From: Lichina pygmaea
Taxonomy: Eukaryota; Ascomycota; Lichinomycetes; Lichinales; Lichinaceae
Length of the DNA: 64,000 nucleotides
Reading direction: 5' to 3'
Assembly: GCA_963422465.1 (NCBI GenBank)
Contig: OY730174.1
Coordinates: 1,674,001 to 1,738,000, forward strand
The position numbers and the translations under genes were made by a program. The notes under the pieces are model-generated. The model was given only the letters and a program-made list of their open reading frames with translations, was not told the DNA's origin and did no database searches. Of the stretch, positions 12,258-25,000 are shown in pieces (position 1 is the first letter of the stretch; each line of letters begins with the position of its first letter).

Positions 12258-14600
12258 TCAGGCGCCACGGCGAGGGGTCGTGCTCATGAGCGTGATTTTC
12301 TTGCCCCTCTTCTTCTTGATCGGGGCGGCCTTTGGCGCTTGGCTTGCTGGCTCTAGACTCTCGGCGGCGGCAACAGACACCAGTCGCTCGACGGCGTCCA
12401 CTTCGCGCATCAGATCCTGTTCCCAGTCTTGAAGCCAACCGTCATCCTCATCCGACCGTCGTGCTGGCGCGGGAGGCGGCCCTGGTGGCGAGGAGGACGA
12501 TGCAACGGCCGGAGTGCCCCAGACGGTCCGGTGGGTAAGCGGGCTGGTGGACGGAGAGGCCAACGCGGCAAATGCCGAGCCTTGCTGGCCTCGACTGGAA
12601 CTCGGCCAAGGTGGGCTGGCGGACAGGCTACCAACGTCCAGGGCGCCGTCGAACGCGGCGGCATCCAGCGACTCCATGGCCGCACCGTTGCCGGCAGGAC
12701 CCTCGTGAGAGCTGCCTGAGCGCCTTTGCCTTGCGGCGGCCCAGCGCTGGTTCTCCTCCTGTCGCTCCGCTCGTACTCGGTCCTTCTCCTCGCGAGCGTG
12801 CTTGTCCCGATTCTTCGTCCGGCGACGCTCCACCTCCGATCGGAATCGCCCGAGGATCTGCGGAGCGACGATGTCGGTCCATTCGCACTCTAGGAAGGAC
12901 ACGTGGCAGCCCAAGGGCAGATGGGCGAGATACTTGGCGCGCTTGCGGAGCTCCTCGTCCACGACGTGGCCGTTTGTCACATGATCGACGCGGGGGAGCA
13001 ACGTCGATGGAAACGACGCATAATCTCCGAAGGCGGCTTTGAGAATGCGGATATCGAGTGGCGAAAGATAGTAGTGTGGCAGCGCCTGGTAGAAGTGGTA
13101 GGCGAAGTCGTGATTCCAGGGCCCAGCGCCGTCCGCGGGCGGCGCCATAGGCCGTGGTTTTATTGCTACGGTCTTCTCCTGGCCGGGGCGCAAGTGACCT
13201 GCGGGCAACGTGGCGCTGCTCCCCCAGTCGAACGAAGCGTTTTCGGGAGTCTTGCTGGTGAACGTGGGAGACATGTCAGAGGCTTCTTGCGGCGCGCTGC
13301 TCAACGGCGGCCGTCGCGGCGGTGGCTTCCTCTCGACCGGCGAGTGCTGCATCTTTGGAGGATCTCCCAGGTCCCGAATCCGCCCCAGCGCCTCCTTCAC
13401 CGCGGACACGGCCTTCCTGGTCCACTCGGGATCGTCGCCGTACAGAAGCTCATCTTCTCGCTCACGTTGTTGGATATGCTCGATCTCGCTCTCGAATTGC
13501 TGCGTCATGTATTCTTCGGAGCCTCTCATGATTCGAGCATAATCCATCACCTCGGCTGCGGAGTGCCAGGGGACGTCGTCTCCCCCGACGAAGCTCTCGG
13601 CCTCCTCTCTCGGTAAAGCAAGATTGTTCCCTGGGCGGCGCGTGACCAGGCGTAGGACGACATCATCGCCGTCGGCCGGCGACGGCCCTTCCTGACCAAC
13701 GAACCACCGCACCGGACGGGTCTCAGATATATATATGCTGTCCCAGCAGATCGGGCACTTCCTCCAGCGGGGCTTCTTCTCGGGGAACGGCCCACTGTCG
13801 TCGGACGTGTTCATGTACTGGATCAAACACGGCAAGCAGAAGATATGACCGCATTTCGCCATGCGGGGGGCAACCGGGGTAGAGAGACATATCGGGCAAG
13901 CCGAGCATTGGGTCTGAGCCGACGCAAGGATCTGAAGAACCATGCTCCAGTCCAGATGCAGATCAGCATCAAGCGCGTGTTCGCTGTAGTCGCCTCTCGG
14001 ATCTACCACGAAGCGATAGTTCGCGTGGATGAAGCTAGATCGGTGGACAGGTCAACGCGGTGATTGGCCAACCCAAACCAAGAACGACGGACGTACTGCG
14101 CCTTGTCAATGGCGTGATGGCCAGATCCAACGCCCCACGTCGGATACCGGCGGCCCGTTCTTTGCTGGGGGAGAAGATGGCCGTACTGAGGTCGTGGAGG
14201 TAGGGTGAAGTTCATCAGATGGGTGATGGACGTCTGCCCCTTGCGGCTCGTGGTAGACCTCATGGCCGCCTGAGGAGAGCATCAGTCAGAAGACCCCCGC
14301 CTACGCTGCTCCGCGATGAGTCCAGCTTACGGATTCCGCAAGGGCATCCTCATCCGCAAGCCTGGGCCTCTTCTGATCTCTGTGGCGCTTTCGACCGGCC
14401 TGATTGTTCCTGGCCGAGGCGAGCGTCTGTCTTGACGCTAAGCCCGCTCCACAGCTTCCGGATGCGCCCAGGCGTCGTTGGCCGGAGCCCTCCGAAGCGT
14501 TGAAAGTATGTGTGGGCGTGTGAGACCCGAGGAACGTCGGCGACGCCGAGCTACTGATGCCTTTAAAAGCTGTATGCGGTGCTGGCGCTTGAGACGACAT
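12258..14600 (-). CDS. MAG2: RING finger protein of the RNF10/Mag2 family
   Basis: Predicted E3 ubiquitin ligase related to animal RNF10 and yeast Mag2, proteins linked to ubiquitination of stalled 40S ribosomal subunits. Three exons, 14331-14600, 14097-14269 and 12258-14034, join in frame to 739 residues. After a Ser-rich N-terminus comes the family box HLMNFTLPPR and the segment HFIHANYRFVVDPRGDY, which appears only when the 14035-14096 intron is removed. The C3HC4 RING follows (CPICLSTPVAP, CGHIFCLPC, CPICWDS). A charged Arg/Glu coiled-coil-like region and a Ser/Pro/Ala-rich tail ending in basic residues (KKKRGKK) make up the rest. It is transcribed away from UBP3 across a 1.1-kb gap. The family is sure; calling it the Mag2 orthologue rests on overall layout. 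Confidence 0.9.
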
Positions 14601-15431
14601 GACGGCCGGCTTGCGATTGGAACCTCGCCCGAGGTCGAATCAATTAGCGGGGGCATTCTTTTCTCGTTGGTAATCCATGCTGTACGACTTGGTCTTGTCG
14701 CGAGATACTTGTAGAACCGACCAGCGACACTGAACGGAGTAAGATAAGTGGAGGATAGGAGGAGCGGAACACGTTCGAGGGCCGTTCGATGGAACGATTT
14801 GGAGTCAGAGCAACTGCCCTCGGAACGGAGGGGGGAAGCATTAGGTCATCACGACCGCCAAAGCCGGATGCGAAGTTATAAAAGATTGACAAGCGCACCC
14901 CGCGTGCTCCAGTACCATATATAATAAGAGAGCAGTAGCGGTTCAATCAGCTAAAATCCGCATGACTATTTTGAAAGTGATGAGAATAATAGACGAGGGC
15001 TTTCAATGTATACACGTGACCAAATCCCGATGTGATCCTACACAGCACGTACCAGTAGAGATGGTTACGTTGCTACTCACATACCCATCTTCCTACGGAG
15101 ATACTGTATCCGATTTCACAAGTCTCCATGTGATTCTAGACTCAGTTGAAGACAGTCTGAGGTGAGCAGCGGACGTCACTGGCAGCCAAAGCAAAGATCA
15201 GTCAGCAAATCGGAGCTGGATATTACTAAGCGAACTCGAACCGTATTCGTCTGGGCGAGAAACCCATTGCCTGAATCGCTGGATTTTAATAGCGAGAGAA
15301 AAGCAACGCTCTTGAAAAATTTATTAACAATAATCTCCAACGGCGCTGCCGTAGCCACTCCACCACATCTGCTTTTCGATTCCCCTCTACGTATACGGAC
15401 GAGGTACAGACGGCGACAGCGACAGCGACAG

Positions 15432-15462
<31 letters not shown>

Positions 15463-15717
15463 TGCTCAAACAGCACTGCTCGGCGCCCTTGTGTGCATTG
15501 TTGACCCCATCAAAAGTCCATCCCTAGGCGGAGTCTAGAGCGGATCTATCGTTGCTGACACCGTCCGCCAGGACCTTCGTTGAGGGGAAGGTGCTGGGAG
15601 CCAGCAGATGTAGCAGAAAGCAGCTGCTGAGGGTCAATCCTCGTCAGCCCCAGCCCGTGACCCTGAGGGAGTCGCAGGCTCTCTCGGAGGCCTTGGGCAG
15701 AGGACGAGGTCGGCGGC
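14601..15717. other. Divergent intergenic region, RING gene / UBP3
   Basis: No gene seen. It should hold both promoters. A trinucleotide/hexanucleotide repeat of GACAGC and GACAAC words (about 15410-15466) lies in the likely UBP3 leader. Confidence 0.55.
15410..15466. repeat. GACAGC/GACAAC repeat
   Basis: Direct repeat of 6-bp words, first GACAGC then GACAAC, about 250 bp before the UBP3 start codon. Confidence 0.8.
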
Positions 15718-18700
15718 ATGAGCCATCTTCTACCGGCGGCACCTCAGGTGCTGCCCGGGATGCACTACCAACCCGGTCGACGGCATCACGACATGCCCTA
15801 CATGTCGCCGCCGATGTCTGGACCTGCTTCGCACGCGCCTCTTGGCTATCACCACCATCATCATCATCAGCCTCATCCAAACCAAGCTCACCATAATCAC
15901 CATCATCACCACAACCACCACCACCACAACAATAACCACCACAACAACAACAACAACCATCACCACCACCATCAACAGCCGCAGCATCATCACCGGCCGC
16001 ATCACTATCAAGCCTATCCACCATACCAGGCCTATCAGCCGCCGTCGATGCCGATGCCTCAACCTCACTACCCACACGTGCCGCTCGTGGTGTCCTCATA
16101 CCCGCATCCACACCACCCTCTGCCGCTGCCCTACCAGCCGCTGCCGCCGCCGCCGCCGGCGGCACCACCACCGCCTGTGGTGCCCTCGACCGCGCAGCCT
16201 CCAACGCTTTCGTCGCCCGCCGGCTCCGACAGATCGTCCAAGGTTGCGACTCCGGCCGCGACGCCTTCTCCCGTGTCTCCGTCCGTCGATACGCCGCCGG
16301 TCCGTGCCCGTCCAAGGTTCAATCCGCCGGTAAGTCCCCCGTGAGAGGGCATGAGAGATGTGTCTTGATCGTCGGCATGGTGGCATCTGACAAGAGCCGC
16401 AGCTTCCTTGGTACTCCGTTCCGCACGAACCCTTTCCACCGCGGGCGAGGAGGCGTCGTCGGAGGCGTGATGCCCCCAGGCCGTCGTCGGAGGCGCTCCA
16501 ACTTCCTGAACTGAGACAGCGCCGGCGAGAAGGCGCCGATGTCGCCTCTACCCCGTCGCAGACCCCAGCTACGCTGACCGCCTCCGAAAGCGAGACGCCT
16601 CTGACTTCGCACGCCCCGTCCGAAGCAGACTCGACCAACCCCACGACCCCTTCATCGTCGATGCCCGTGTCCACCTTGCCCGCCCCCAACCCATCCACGG
16701 TGTCTGCTCCTTCGCAGCCTCAGGCCAAGCCTTCTTCTCATGCTTCTTCTTCGTCGTCTTCACGTCCGATCCTACCAGCCCTGCCGTTGGCGCCGGCCAT
16801 ACCGCTGTTCCCAGACGCCGGTCACGCTTCTTCACGCAAGCGGCGTGATCCCGTCACGTCTTCGTCGCCCTCGCAAGAGTCGGCTCAGGTCCAGGTCCAG
16901 GTCCAGGTCCAGGTCCAGGCCCAGACCCCGGTCGGGCCCGAATCCGAGCGATCAAGCGAACGACCGACGCCCACCACGGAGGCGCCCTCCAGCGGGTCTC
17001 CGACGGGCGGGAAAGGCGATCAGGCGCCAGGGAAACCCAAAGCGGCAGCTCGCTCGTGGGCGGACCTTGTTCGGACCACCGCTCCGAAAGAGACTGCCGC
17101 TTCGAGATTCGCCCTATCCGCCGGCGTGGCTCTGGACGAGAATCCCACCCAGGGCCTGGCCGCGTCGGTAGCCGACATTCTTACTTCGTTTGGCGTCGAA
17201 GGCGAGTCGGTCAGCGACCAGAAGATCGCGTTCCTCGAACCCCGCGGACTGGTCAACACCGGTAACATGTGCTACATGAATTCGGTTCGTCCCTCACGTC
17301 TTCCGCGAAGCCCCCTCCCGTTTCCGCTCGAGCCTGCGAATTGGAAAGGACCGTGCTGACCAGTTCTCACAAGATTCTACAAGTGCTTCTCTGCTGCGTT
17401 CCGTTCTACTCGTTCCTTGACCGCCTCTCGAGACGCTCGACCTACAGTTTCAAAGACGAGACTCCCCTGTTAGATGCGCTGTGAGTCTATCTTCTGGAGC
17501 AGCGTCGCACCACTCGCTCTTGGTCCTTGGGCTTCGGTTCTAATGCGAAACGCGCAGGGTGCTGTTCGTCCGAGAATTCCGAGTCATTGATTCGACCTCT
17601 TCGGAGGAACAGATGGCGCTCCGGTTGAAGAAGGCCGAGCTCGAACAATATGGCGAGGCGTTCATCCCCGACTTTTTCTACGAGGTCATCCGGCGCCTCC
17701 CACGTTTCGCGTCCATGAGGGTAATTAGCCTCCATCGACAAGAACCATCTTTAAAACTCTTCGCTAGATGAGCAGGACCAGTGCTGACGAGGCGTAGCGC
17801 GGTCACCAGCAAGACGCCGAGGAGTTTCTCGGCTTCCTCCTCGAAGGCCTTCACAACGAATGCGTCCAGGTGATGAAGGGTGCGGATGCCTCGGCTGCCC
17901 ACTCGAGTCCCTCTGCCTCGGTCGAAGGTGTCTCGTCAGCCTCGCCCTCGCCATCGGTCTCGCCCCAAGCCGACGGCGCCTGGCTCGAGGTCGGACCCAA
18001 GCAGAAGCCGGCCGTGACACGGGCCGTCGGAGCAGTCACCAGGGAGTCTCCCGTGACCAAGATCTTCGGCGGGAAGCTTCGATCGGAGCTACGGGTACCG
18101 GGGCTCAAGAACTCGGTGACGCTGGAACCCTACCAGCCGCTGCAGCTGGACATCCAGGCCCACGACGTCAACAGCGTCACCGACGCTCTCAAGCGCCTGA
18201 CTCGGCCGGAGACGCTGCACGGCAACTTTCACTCGCCTCGTGGGCCCAACGTGACGGCAACCAAGCAGGTCTTCATCGAGAGCTTGCCGCCGGTGCTCAT
18301 CCTGCACCTCAAGCGGTTCCAGTACGACAACAAGGGCGGCACGCAGAAGATCTGGAAGAAGGTCGGCTACCCGCTCGACCTCGAGATCCCCAAGGAGGCC
18401 TTTCCGCCGCACAAGCGCGCGGCCCGACAGCTCCAGACGGCACGGTATCGGCTGATCGCGGTCGTGTACCACCACGGCAAGAACGCCGGCGGCGGTCACT
18501 ACACCGTCGACGTCCGCCGCCAGGATGGACAGGAGTGGATCCGGCTCGACGACACCGTCATCCGACGCATCCGGAAGGAGGACGTTGCCGAGGGCGGCAG
18601 CGAAGAGGATCCGGCCGCACTGGCCGCCGCTCTCGAGCAGCATCAAAAGGACACGACCGGCGGCGGCAACGCCTACGACCAGATCGCGCCCGACTGGGCC

Positions 18701-18898
18701 GGCGCGGTGACCGACGAGGGCGAGGGCTGGCGACAAGTCAACGGGTCCCACGGCGGTGCCGGGAAGACGAACAAGTCAGGATCTCCGGACCACGCCAACG
18801 GGACGCGGACGCCTTCTCACCTCCGCAATCAATCGAGCGCCAAGCAGTCCGTTCGCGACAACCGGGTCGCCTACCTTTTGTTCTACCAGCGGGTTTGA
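15718..18898 (+). CDS. UBP3: Ubiquitin C-terminal hydrolase Ubp3 (USP10-like)
   Basis: Cysteine protease that removes ubiquitin; yeast Ubp3, with Bre5, acts in COPII/COPI trafficking and ribophagy. Five exons, 15718-16329, 16403-17284, 17374-17480, 17558-17720 and 17798-18898, give 954 residues. The USP Cys box GLVNTGNMCYMNS lies near residue 492, QQDAEEFLGFLLEG marks the next conserved block, and the His box GGGHYTVDV lies near residue 821; the protein ends LLFYQRV, typical of USP10 relatives. The N-terminal 200 residues are strongly His/Asn/Pro-rich, with uninterrupted His and Asn runs encoded by CAC/AAC repeats. The segment LPWYSVPHEPFP after the first intron matches the family's conserved N-terminal motif. 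A Val-Gln repeat sits near 16888-16922. Identity firm; the low-complexity part has no assignable role. Confidence 0.95.
15850..15985 (+). repeat. CAC/CAT/AAC trinucleotide tract in UBP3
   Basis: In-frame His/Asn codon run within the first UBP3 exon; the same DNA read in other frames gives poly-Thr/Ile or poly-Val shadows. Confidence 0.9.
16885..16925 (+). repeat. Hexanucleotide repeat in UBP3 coding sequence
   Basis: CAGGTC is repeated about six times, encoding alternating Val-Gln residues. Confidence 0.85.
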
Positions 18899-19902
18899 AA
18901 AGGGGAGAAACTCGTCGGACCGAAGAACATGCCCGAGCGCTCAAACCCTCCCCCTCCCCCAGCTTTCTCTTCTTTTTCTTCTTCGCTGTCTACTGGGCTG
19001 CGGAGCTGCAAAGACGTCAACACGAAAAGTTTTTCTTGCATCGGCGGCAGGCAGTCGCTACCCTCATGCCCTCGTTTGCGCCGCCATCCACCCTCATCCC
19101 ATTTCCTCTTGGCGACCTTGCGCCCCGCCATGTGTCCCCCCTTTTGCGATTTCTCCCCGATCACCCCCGCTGCCCCTTTGTTTCCCTTGTCTACCCCATG
19201 ATCCTGCTTCTATCTCAATCTTCGGCCCTTTCCGTTGTTGTTTGGTTCCGTTACGAAAGCACCATGCTCCCATACCCTGTCGTCCAGTGCCCCTCAACTC
19301 TCGCCATGGTTCACCCTGACCCTCTTCCCAGGCGTCTACTCGTGGCTATCCTGGCCCGCTTCGCTCGGATGCAGCTATTCTCCCCCTGTTCATCCTGCGG
19401 TCATCTCGTTCACGTGATAGTCCCCGTTGTCGCTTGGATGATCCTTCTTTCAATCCCTTTCCCCCTTGCCGTTCCCGTGGCGACACTATACCTCCAGTTG
19501 CAGATACGAAAGTGCTACTGTACACCCAAATTGAATATAGGTACTTGAGCTTTTGTGCCAGGCAAGGTGGAACAGTCAAGGGTCGTCTACCTCACGTAGT
19601 GCGTCTAAATAAATCCAGTGGCAAGTTCAGAGGCGATGTCACGTACCGTACGACATCTCTACGATGAACGTTGGTCCCATCAGAAAATCAATTGACGCGC
19701 TAAGCGCGTTGTTTAGAAACTTACTTCCGTCCGGTAAAACTCGTCGCCAGGTCGGCACTCGGCACTAGGCACCCCTGACCAATCGATACATCCACAGTAA
19801 CCCTTCGAAGCGGCTCGCTGGCCGACGTCATCGCCAATTGGCATCTGTCAGATCCGTGCAGGGGCAGCCCGACCCAGCGCCGTCCGCAAGGGCATCGCCG
19901 CC
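18899..19902. other. UBP3 3' flank and ERG4 promoter
   Basis: Pyrimidine-rich sequence after the UBP3 stop, with no convincing gene. A 562-residue open frame runs through from UBP3 exon five in another frame but has no family features. The last few hundred bases precede the ERG4 start. Confidence 0.55.
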
Positions 19903-22005
19903 ATGACCGTCACCAGGTCGCAGACAGGCAATACGCCGAGGTACGAAGCCGTTACGCTCGATGACATGCAGCGCGTCGCGTCCTTTCGACCGCAGCGTTC
20001 AATCAAGAACCAGCGGCGAAGTATTTCGTCTCTGATCACAAGTCAACTCTTGCTGAGCCAACGACAGGAAACCAAACCAGCCTCGGGTCGACGAGCCCGC
20101 GCCGACGACGACGACACCGAAGACGAAGACGCCGCGACGGCGAACCCGAGCCTCCGTCGCCTCGAGCCTCCTCGAGCCCGTCGAGGACACACCGACACCG
20201 GACGCCCCTATGGGTCGCCAAGATCACCACCATCATCAGGGCGAGAAGCACGTCGGCGAGGTTGCCAACGGGGCCGCAAACGGGGCCGCAAACCGGCCAG
20301 TCAAGTCCCAACGCTCCGAAGAACAGGACCACAGGGTCGATGACAGCGGCCATTTCGAGTTTGGCGGCTCCTGGGGTGTCTCCGCCATGATGGTCGTGTT
20401 TCCGCTCCTCATGTGGTACATGTGGATCGGAGCGACGTACTACGATGGCCGACTCCCCTTGCCCGGGCAGGACCAGAGCACCGGTGACTTTTTCGTCCAT
20501 CTCGCCCGCCTGGTCCGCGACGGTGCCTTTCCGTCGGTCAAGGCCTGGACCATCTATTGGACCTTCCTCGCGTTCGAGGCAGCCTGCTACGTGTTCCTGC
20601 CAGGAGTGACGACGCTCGGCAAGCCTCTGGCGCACGAAGGCGGACGGCAACTGACGTACCACTGCTCGGGGTTGTGGTCGTGGTACACGAGCATCGTCCT
20701 GGCGGCGGCGCTCCATCTGTCCGGCGTGTTCCCGCTCTACACGCTGCTCGACGAGTTCGGGCCTCTCCTGTCGGTGTCGATAGTCAGCGGCTTCGTCGTG
20801 TCGATCGTCGCGTACTGCTCCGCCATCTCTCGAGGAGCGCAGCACCGCATGAGCGGCTACCCGATCTACGACTTCTTCATGGGGGCCGAGCTGAACCCGC
20901 GCAGCTTTGGCGTCCTGGACTGGAAGATGTTCTGCGAGGTCCGCATCCCCTGGTACATGCTCTTCTTCATCTCCTGTGCCGCCGCGGCCCGGCAGTATGA
21001 GCAGCACGGCTACGTCTCGGGCGAGGTGTGCTTCCTGCTCATGGCCCACTTCCTGTACGCCAATGCGTGCGCCAAGGGAGAGGAGTTCATCCCTCCGACC
21101 TGGTATGTCATGCGCGCCCGCGTGTTTCGTCGTCGCAGGCAGCCCCCCCCCCTCTCCCCCTCCCCCCGCGCGACGACCCCGGGTGGGAAACGCTGACGGA
21201 CTCTCAAACGAAGGGATATCTACCACGAGAAATGGGGCTTCATGTTGATCTTCTGGAACCTCGCCGGGGTTCCTTTGACGTACTGCCACTGCAGCATCTA
21301 CCTGGCCAACCACGACCCGTCGACGTACCGGTGGCATCGTGCCGCGCTCGCCTTCTTCTACGTATCCTACCTCTTTGCGTACTGGATCTGGGACGCGGCC
21401 GGCAGCCAAAAGAACGGGTTCCGACAGACGGAGCACGGCGGCCGCGTGCCTCGCAACGCCTTTCCTCAGCTGCCGTGGCGGACCCTGGACAGTCCCAGGA
21501 TCCTCAAGACCGCAGACGGACACACCCTCCTCGTCGACGGGGTCTGTAAGTCGTTTCCCCAACGTGGTCTGGATCCTCGGCGGGTTTTGTTTTTCCAATG
21601 TCTTGTCCTCAACACCTTGCGGCGGCGAATGCTAACCCAAGACCCCTTCCCCCTTTTGAAATTAGACAAATACGCCCGCAAGATCCACTACACCTGCGAC
21701 ATGTACTTCGCCCTCACGTGGGCTCTCGTGACGGGCTTCGGTAGCCCGATGCCGTGGTTCTACCCGGTCTTCTTCGCCATCATGATCACGCACCGGGCCT
21801 ACCGCGACATCCAGCGCTGCGAGAAGAAGTACGGCGAGACGTGGGACGAGTACAAGCGGCAGGTGCCGTATCTGTTCATTCCGGTACGTTTGATCTGGTG
21901 TTTCTTCGCCGTCGTCGTTTTCAACACCTCCCCCCTTTGGGGATTATTCGGTCTTGTCCTAGGCTGACTCGCCGACTCGGGGGATCGTTCCAGTACGTCT
22001 ACTAA
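19903..22005 (+). CDS. ERG4: Delta(24(24(1)))-sterol reductase Erg4
   Basis: Last enzyme of ergosterol synthesis, reducing the C24(28) double bond with NADPH in the endoplasmic reticulum membrane. Exons 19903-19940, 20068-21102, 21214-21545, 21666-21883 and 21994-22005 give 544 residues. The first exon begins MTVTRSQT and joins at 19940/20068 to a basic, Thr/Pro-rich cytosolic head, then many membrane spans begin at [20 protein letters not shown]. Family motifs are [52 protein letters not shown] and, near the end, [20 protein letters not shown]. The last exon is only 12 nt and supplies Tyr-Val-Tyr-stop, the usual C-terminus. An in-frame ATG at 20210 could start a shorter protein, but the spliced 5' exon fits better. 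Confidence 0.95.
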
Positions 22006-25000
22006 AACGGAGGATGCGAGGAAGGATCTTCTAATCCCTGCCGTCGTGTGTCCTCATAACACTTCGCGCCAACCAGAGAGCATTGACTATCACGATCACA
22101 TGTCACACCGTACGAGGGCACGATGGTCGTCCTGACCTGCCGTCATCACCTTGACGATCAGAACTTTTTTTTGTTTGTTGATTTTTTTCCAAAACAGAGG
22201 GCCCAAACTGAAATTATCGTGCACCGTCCAACGTCATCAGAGTTCGTTCAAGAGTGCTTGGATCCAGTCAGCCTCTTTAGATGGGTATTCAGTGGCAGTC
22301 TATTAATCACCGCTTTCGTCGCTCAATGTAACATGCGACGGAGGTGCTTGAAACCAACTCCGTCTCTCTCTCTCTCTCTTCTTCTCTCCCCCCCGGCAGC
22401 TCTCCCTCCTTCTGTCTGTCACACACACAGACATCATTGCCTGCACCCAACTTGGATTCTACATCCTACATCCTACATCCTAAATCCCCCCTTCCCCATT
22501 CCCCATCCTACAATCTACAATCGACGTACTGTGCTCTTCACTGTACCCTTGTACAGTCAGACTTGTGGAGCTTTGAAACAGGGCCTTCACTACATTACGT
22601 ACGGACCCGTAGACCGTGACTATAGATCCAGGTGGCACTAATTAGAAGGTTGAGCGGTTTCAAAACCCCCTCTGGCTTTGGGTGGAACTTCCCTCCACCT
22701 GTTTTCACACAAACTGCGGCCACTGTACTTACGAGCACGTACCGTGGCTACGTACAGTACTTTGCACTTGTGTCGCTTGGGTTGCTTGTGCCACTTTGAT
22801 CATGAGGTACAAAAGTACTCGTAGGTACAGGTACGGGGGTATATACAGGTACGTACTCAAGTCCCACACACACACACTCATTCGCATAGATGTTTCAAGC
22901 CAAGTATGTCCGACTCTTCTTCAGCTTTCCATGGCATTCACGGCATCCACGGCATCAACAAACAGACCACTATGGTAGTTGACTTACCTACAGGGTCTCT
23001 CAGTGTCACAAAAGATTCTCTCTCTCACACACAAATTATGACAGCTCTGCTAGTATCTGGTACATCTATCCTCTGCTCAAACGAATGACTGCCTTCGGGA
23101 TTAACTAGACCGGTTGCCGTCGCTTAGCTAACTGGGATTTGATACCGTGAAGCAACTGATTCTACTGCCACTAGTCTCTTCTTGTTCTCTTTGCCCGACA
23201 ACTGTAAGGAGCTACCCGAGCCCATGGGGTACCGAAGTACCCCCCTAGTGGCACGGGTAGTCGGCAACTGGGCGCTTAGTCAGATGTGGGCTGATTAAGC
23301 AGGTCGCCGCCGCCGCACCTATGTATCGCGATAGTCTTTTGGGCTCAGTGCAGCTGTAGCCGATCCGTACCGCTACACCCTGACAACAACTCCAGAGTTG
23401 TAGATACGTATCGGTGGGTTGGAATGCACAGTTTGGGGCGACATGATACATGTCAAGTTCTGCTTCTCAGTTTTGTCGACAGGGGGCTGTAGGTTGATGT
23501 ATTCGCAGGATGTACAAGGAGTGCAGGATCGGACGGGTCTGGAACCAGATTGTTTCTATGGGTGGGCTTGGGTCTTGAGTCAGGGCTGGTTGAGACTGGT
23601 CGAGACTGGTCGAGCCTGGTCGAGGCTCTGACTACTGTTGGAACTCCACTCGGGATGGCCCTCATGGAGGGCAGATGTCGCAAACTAGGTGTGCTAGGGT
23701 AGGATCGGCTAGGTAGCGGAGGCACTGGTAGGTAGGAGGCACAGAGGCACAGATGATGCAGTACCAGTAGGACGTGGTCAGCTGCACCGTACCAGTAAGT
23801 TGACACACGGTACGTATGTACTTTGTACTTTATTTGCTGGTAGGGAATGGTTGGGAATGGGTCCGATGGATGGTGAGCTGTAGCGTACTCGTACAGTGAC
23901 GGATGCCTGGCAGCAGCTGGCAACAGCCCAGAAGAGTTCCCTGAGTCGGACGTACGCTAGCCTGGAGAAAAGGCTGGGGGACGGCCCGACCGGATTGTTG
24001 GGTGGTGGACGAACAGGTGTGATCATACCCTACAAATGGGTGTACTGTGGCCTGATTGATTGGCTGCGGCAGTCGGGGATAGCCTAAAAGTATAGCTCCG
24101 CTGTAACCTAAGAGATGATGATGATGAACAGCTACACTGGGGGTCGTGGGGGGTTATCTAGCTGACAGGCTGGGAAATAGCCTGGATGATACTCTACGAG
24201 TAGCAACTACGATACCAGTACATATGTCATACAGTAGAACAACAAAAAAGCCCATATACAGTCCCATACAAGATCAACCTTAGGTATCGATGTACAGTCA
24301 AAAGTAGTAAGGCTCGAGTACGGCGGAAAATTGCCAAGTTTATCGCACCCCTTAAGCCTAAAACAAGTAGGAGTATGCACAGACTTATGTCACGATACTG
24401 TACAGTACAGTACTGTACTGTACTGTACGAGTACTCATGGTAATTGCTGTATGAGGGTGTGGTGGGGTACATGCGTACTACAGTAGAGCCTCCCTTTGGG
24501 TTTTCGCTGGAGTCCGGTAACTACGCAACGTACGTAAGGTCAATGACGATCGAGACCATCAACGCCGCGTGTGCTCTTTCCCACGATGCTTTGCGTCATC
24601 TACGTACGTATGTTACGTACGTACTCCCACCAAGTACGCGACGTACTCCCTTACAGTACGGTCCGTACACGCATCCGCATCGTCTGCGCCCCCATCGATA
24701 GCTGTCGATCGAATATCTTTTCGATCAACCTGTTGAGGTCCGTCGTCTATCGTCTGTCGTCTGTCGTCTGTCGTCGCGTCGTAATTTGATCGACCCCTTC
24801 GTTGCCTCTCTGATTTTCTTTTTGTTTTGGTTCTTGATTTTATTTTCCGGTTGGCGGACGGCCGGCTTGCAAAGCGTGGCAAGGCCTCGACGCGACAACT
24901 CTCCCCTTGGTTCGGTCGTTCGGAGTATTGGTTTGGCGCGGCTTCCCAGAAGGCTGGATCTACTAGTGCCCGTTACAGTACTAGAGGAACCTTCTTGCGA

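Noticed and set aside
17860-19548. 562-residue open frame overlapping UBP3 exon five
   Set aside because: It is the +1 shadow of a GC-rich exon whose own frame has the USP His box; the translation is Arg/Gly-rich with no family pattern.
20036-21598. 520-residue minus-strand frame opposite ERG4
   Set aside because: Antisense shadow; the plus strand gives the full sterol reductase with conserved motifs.
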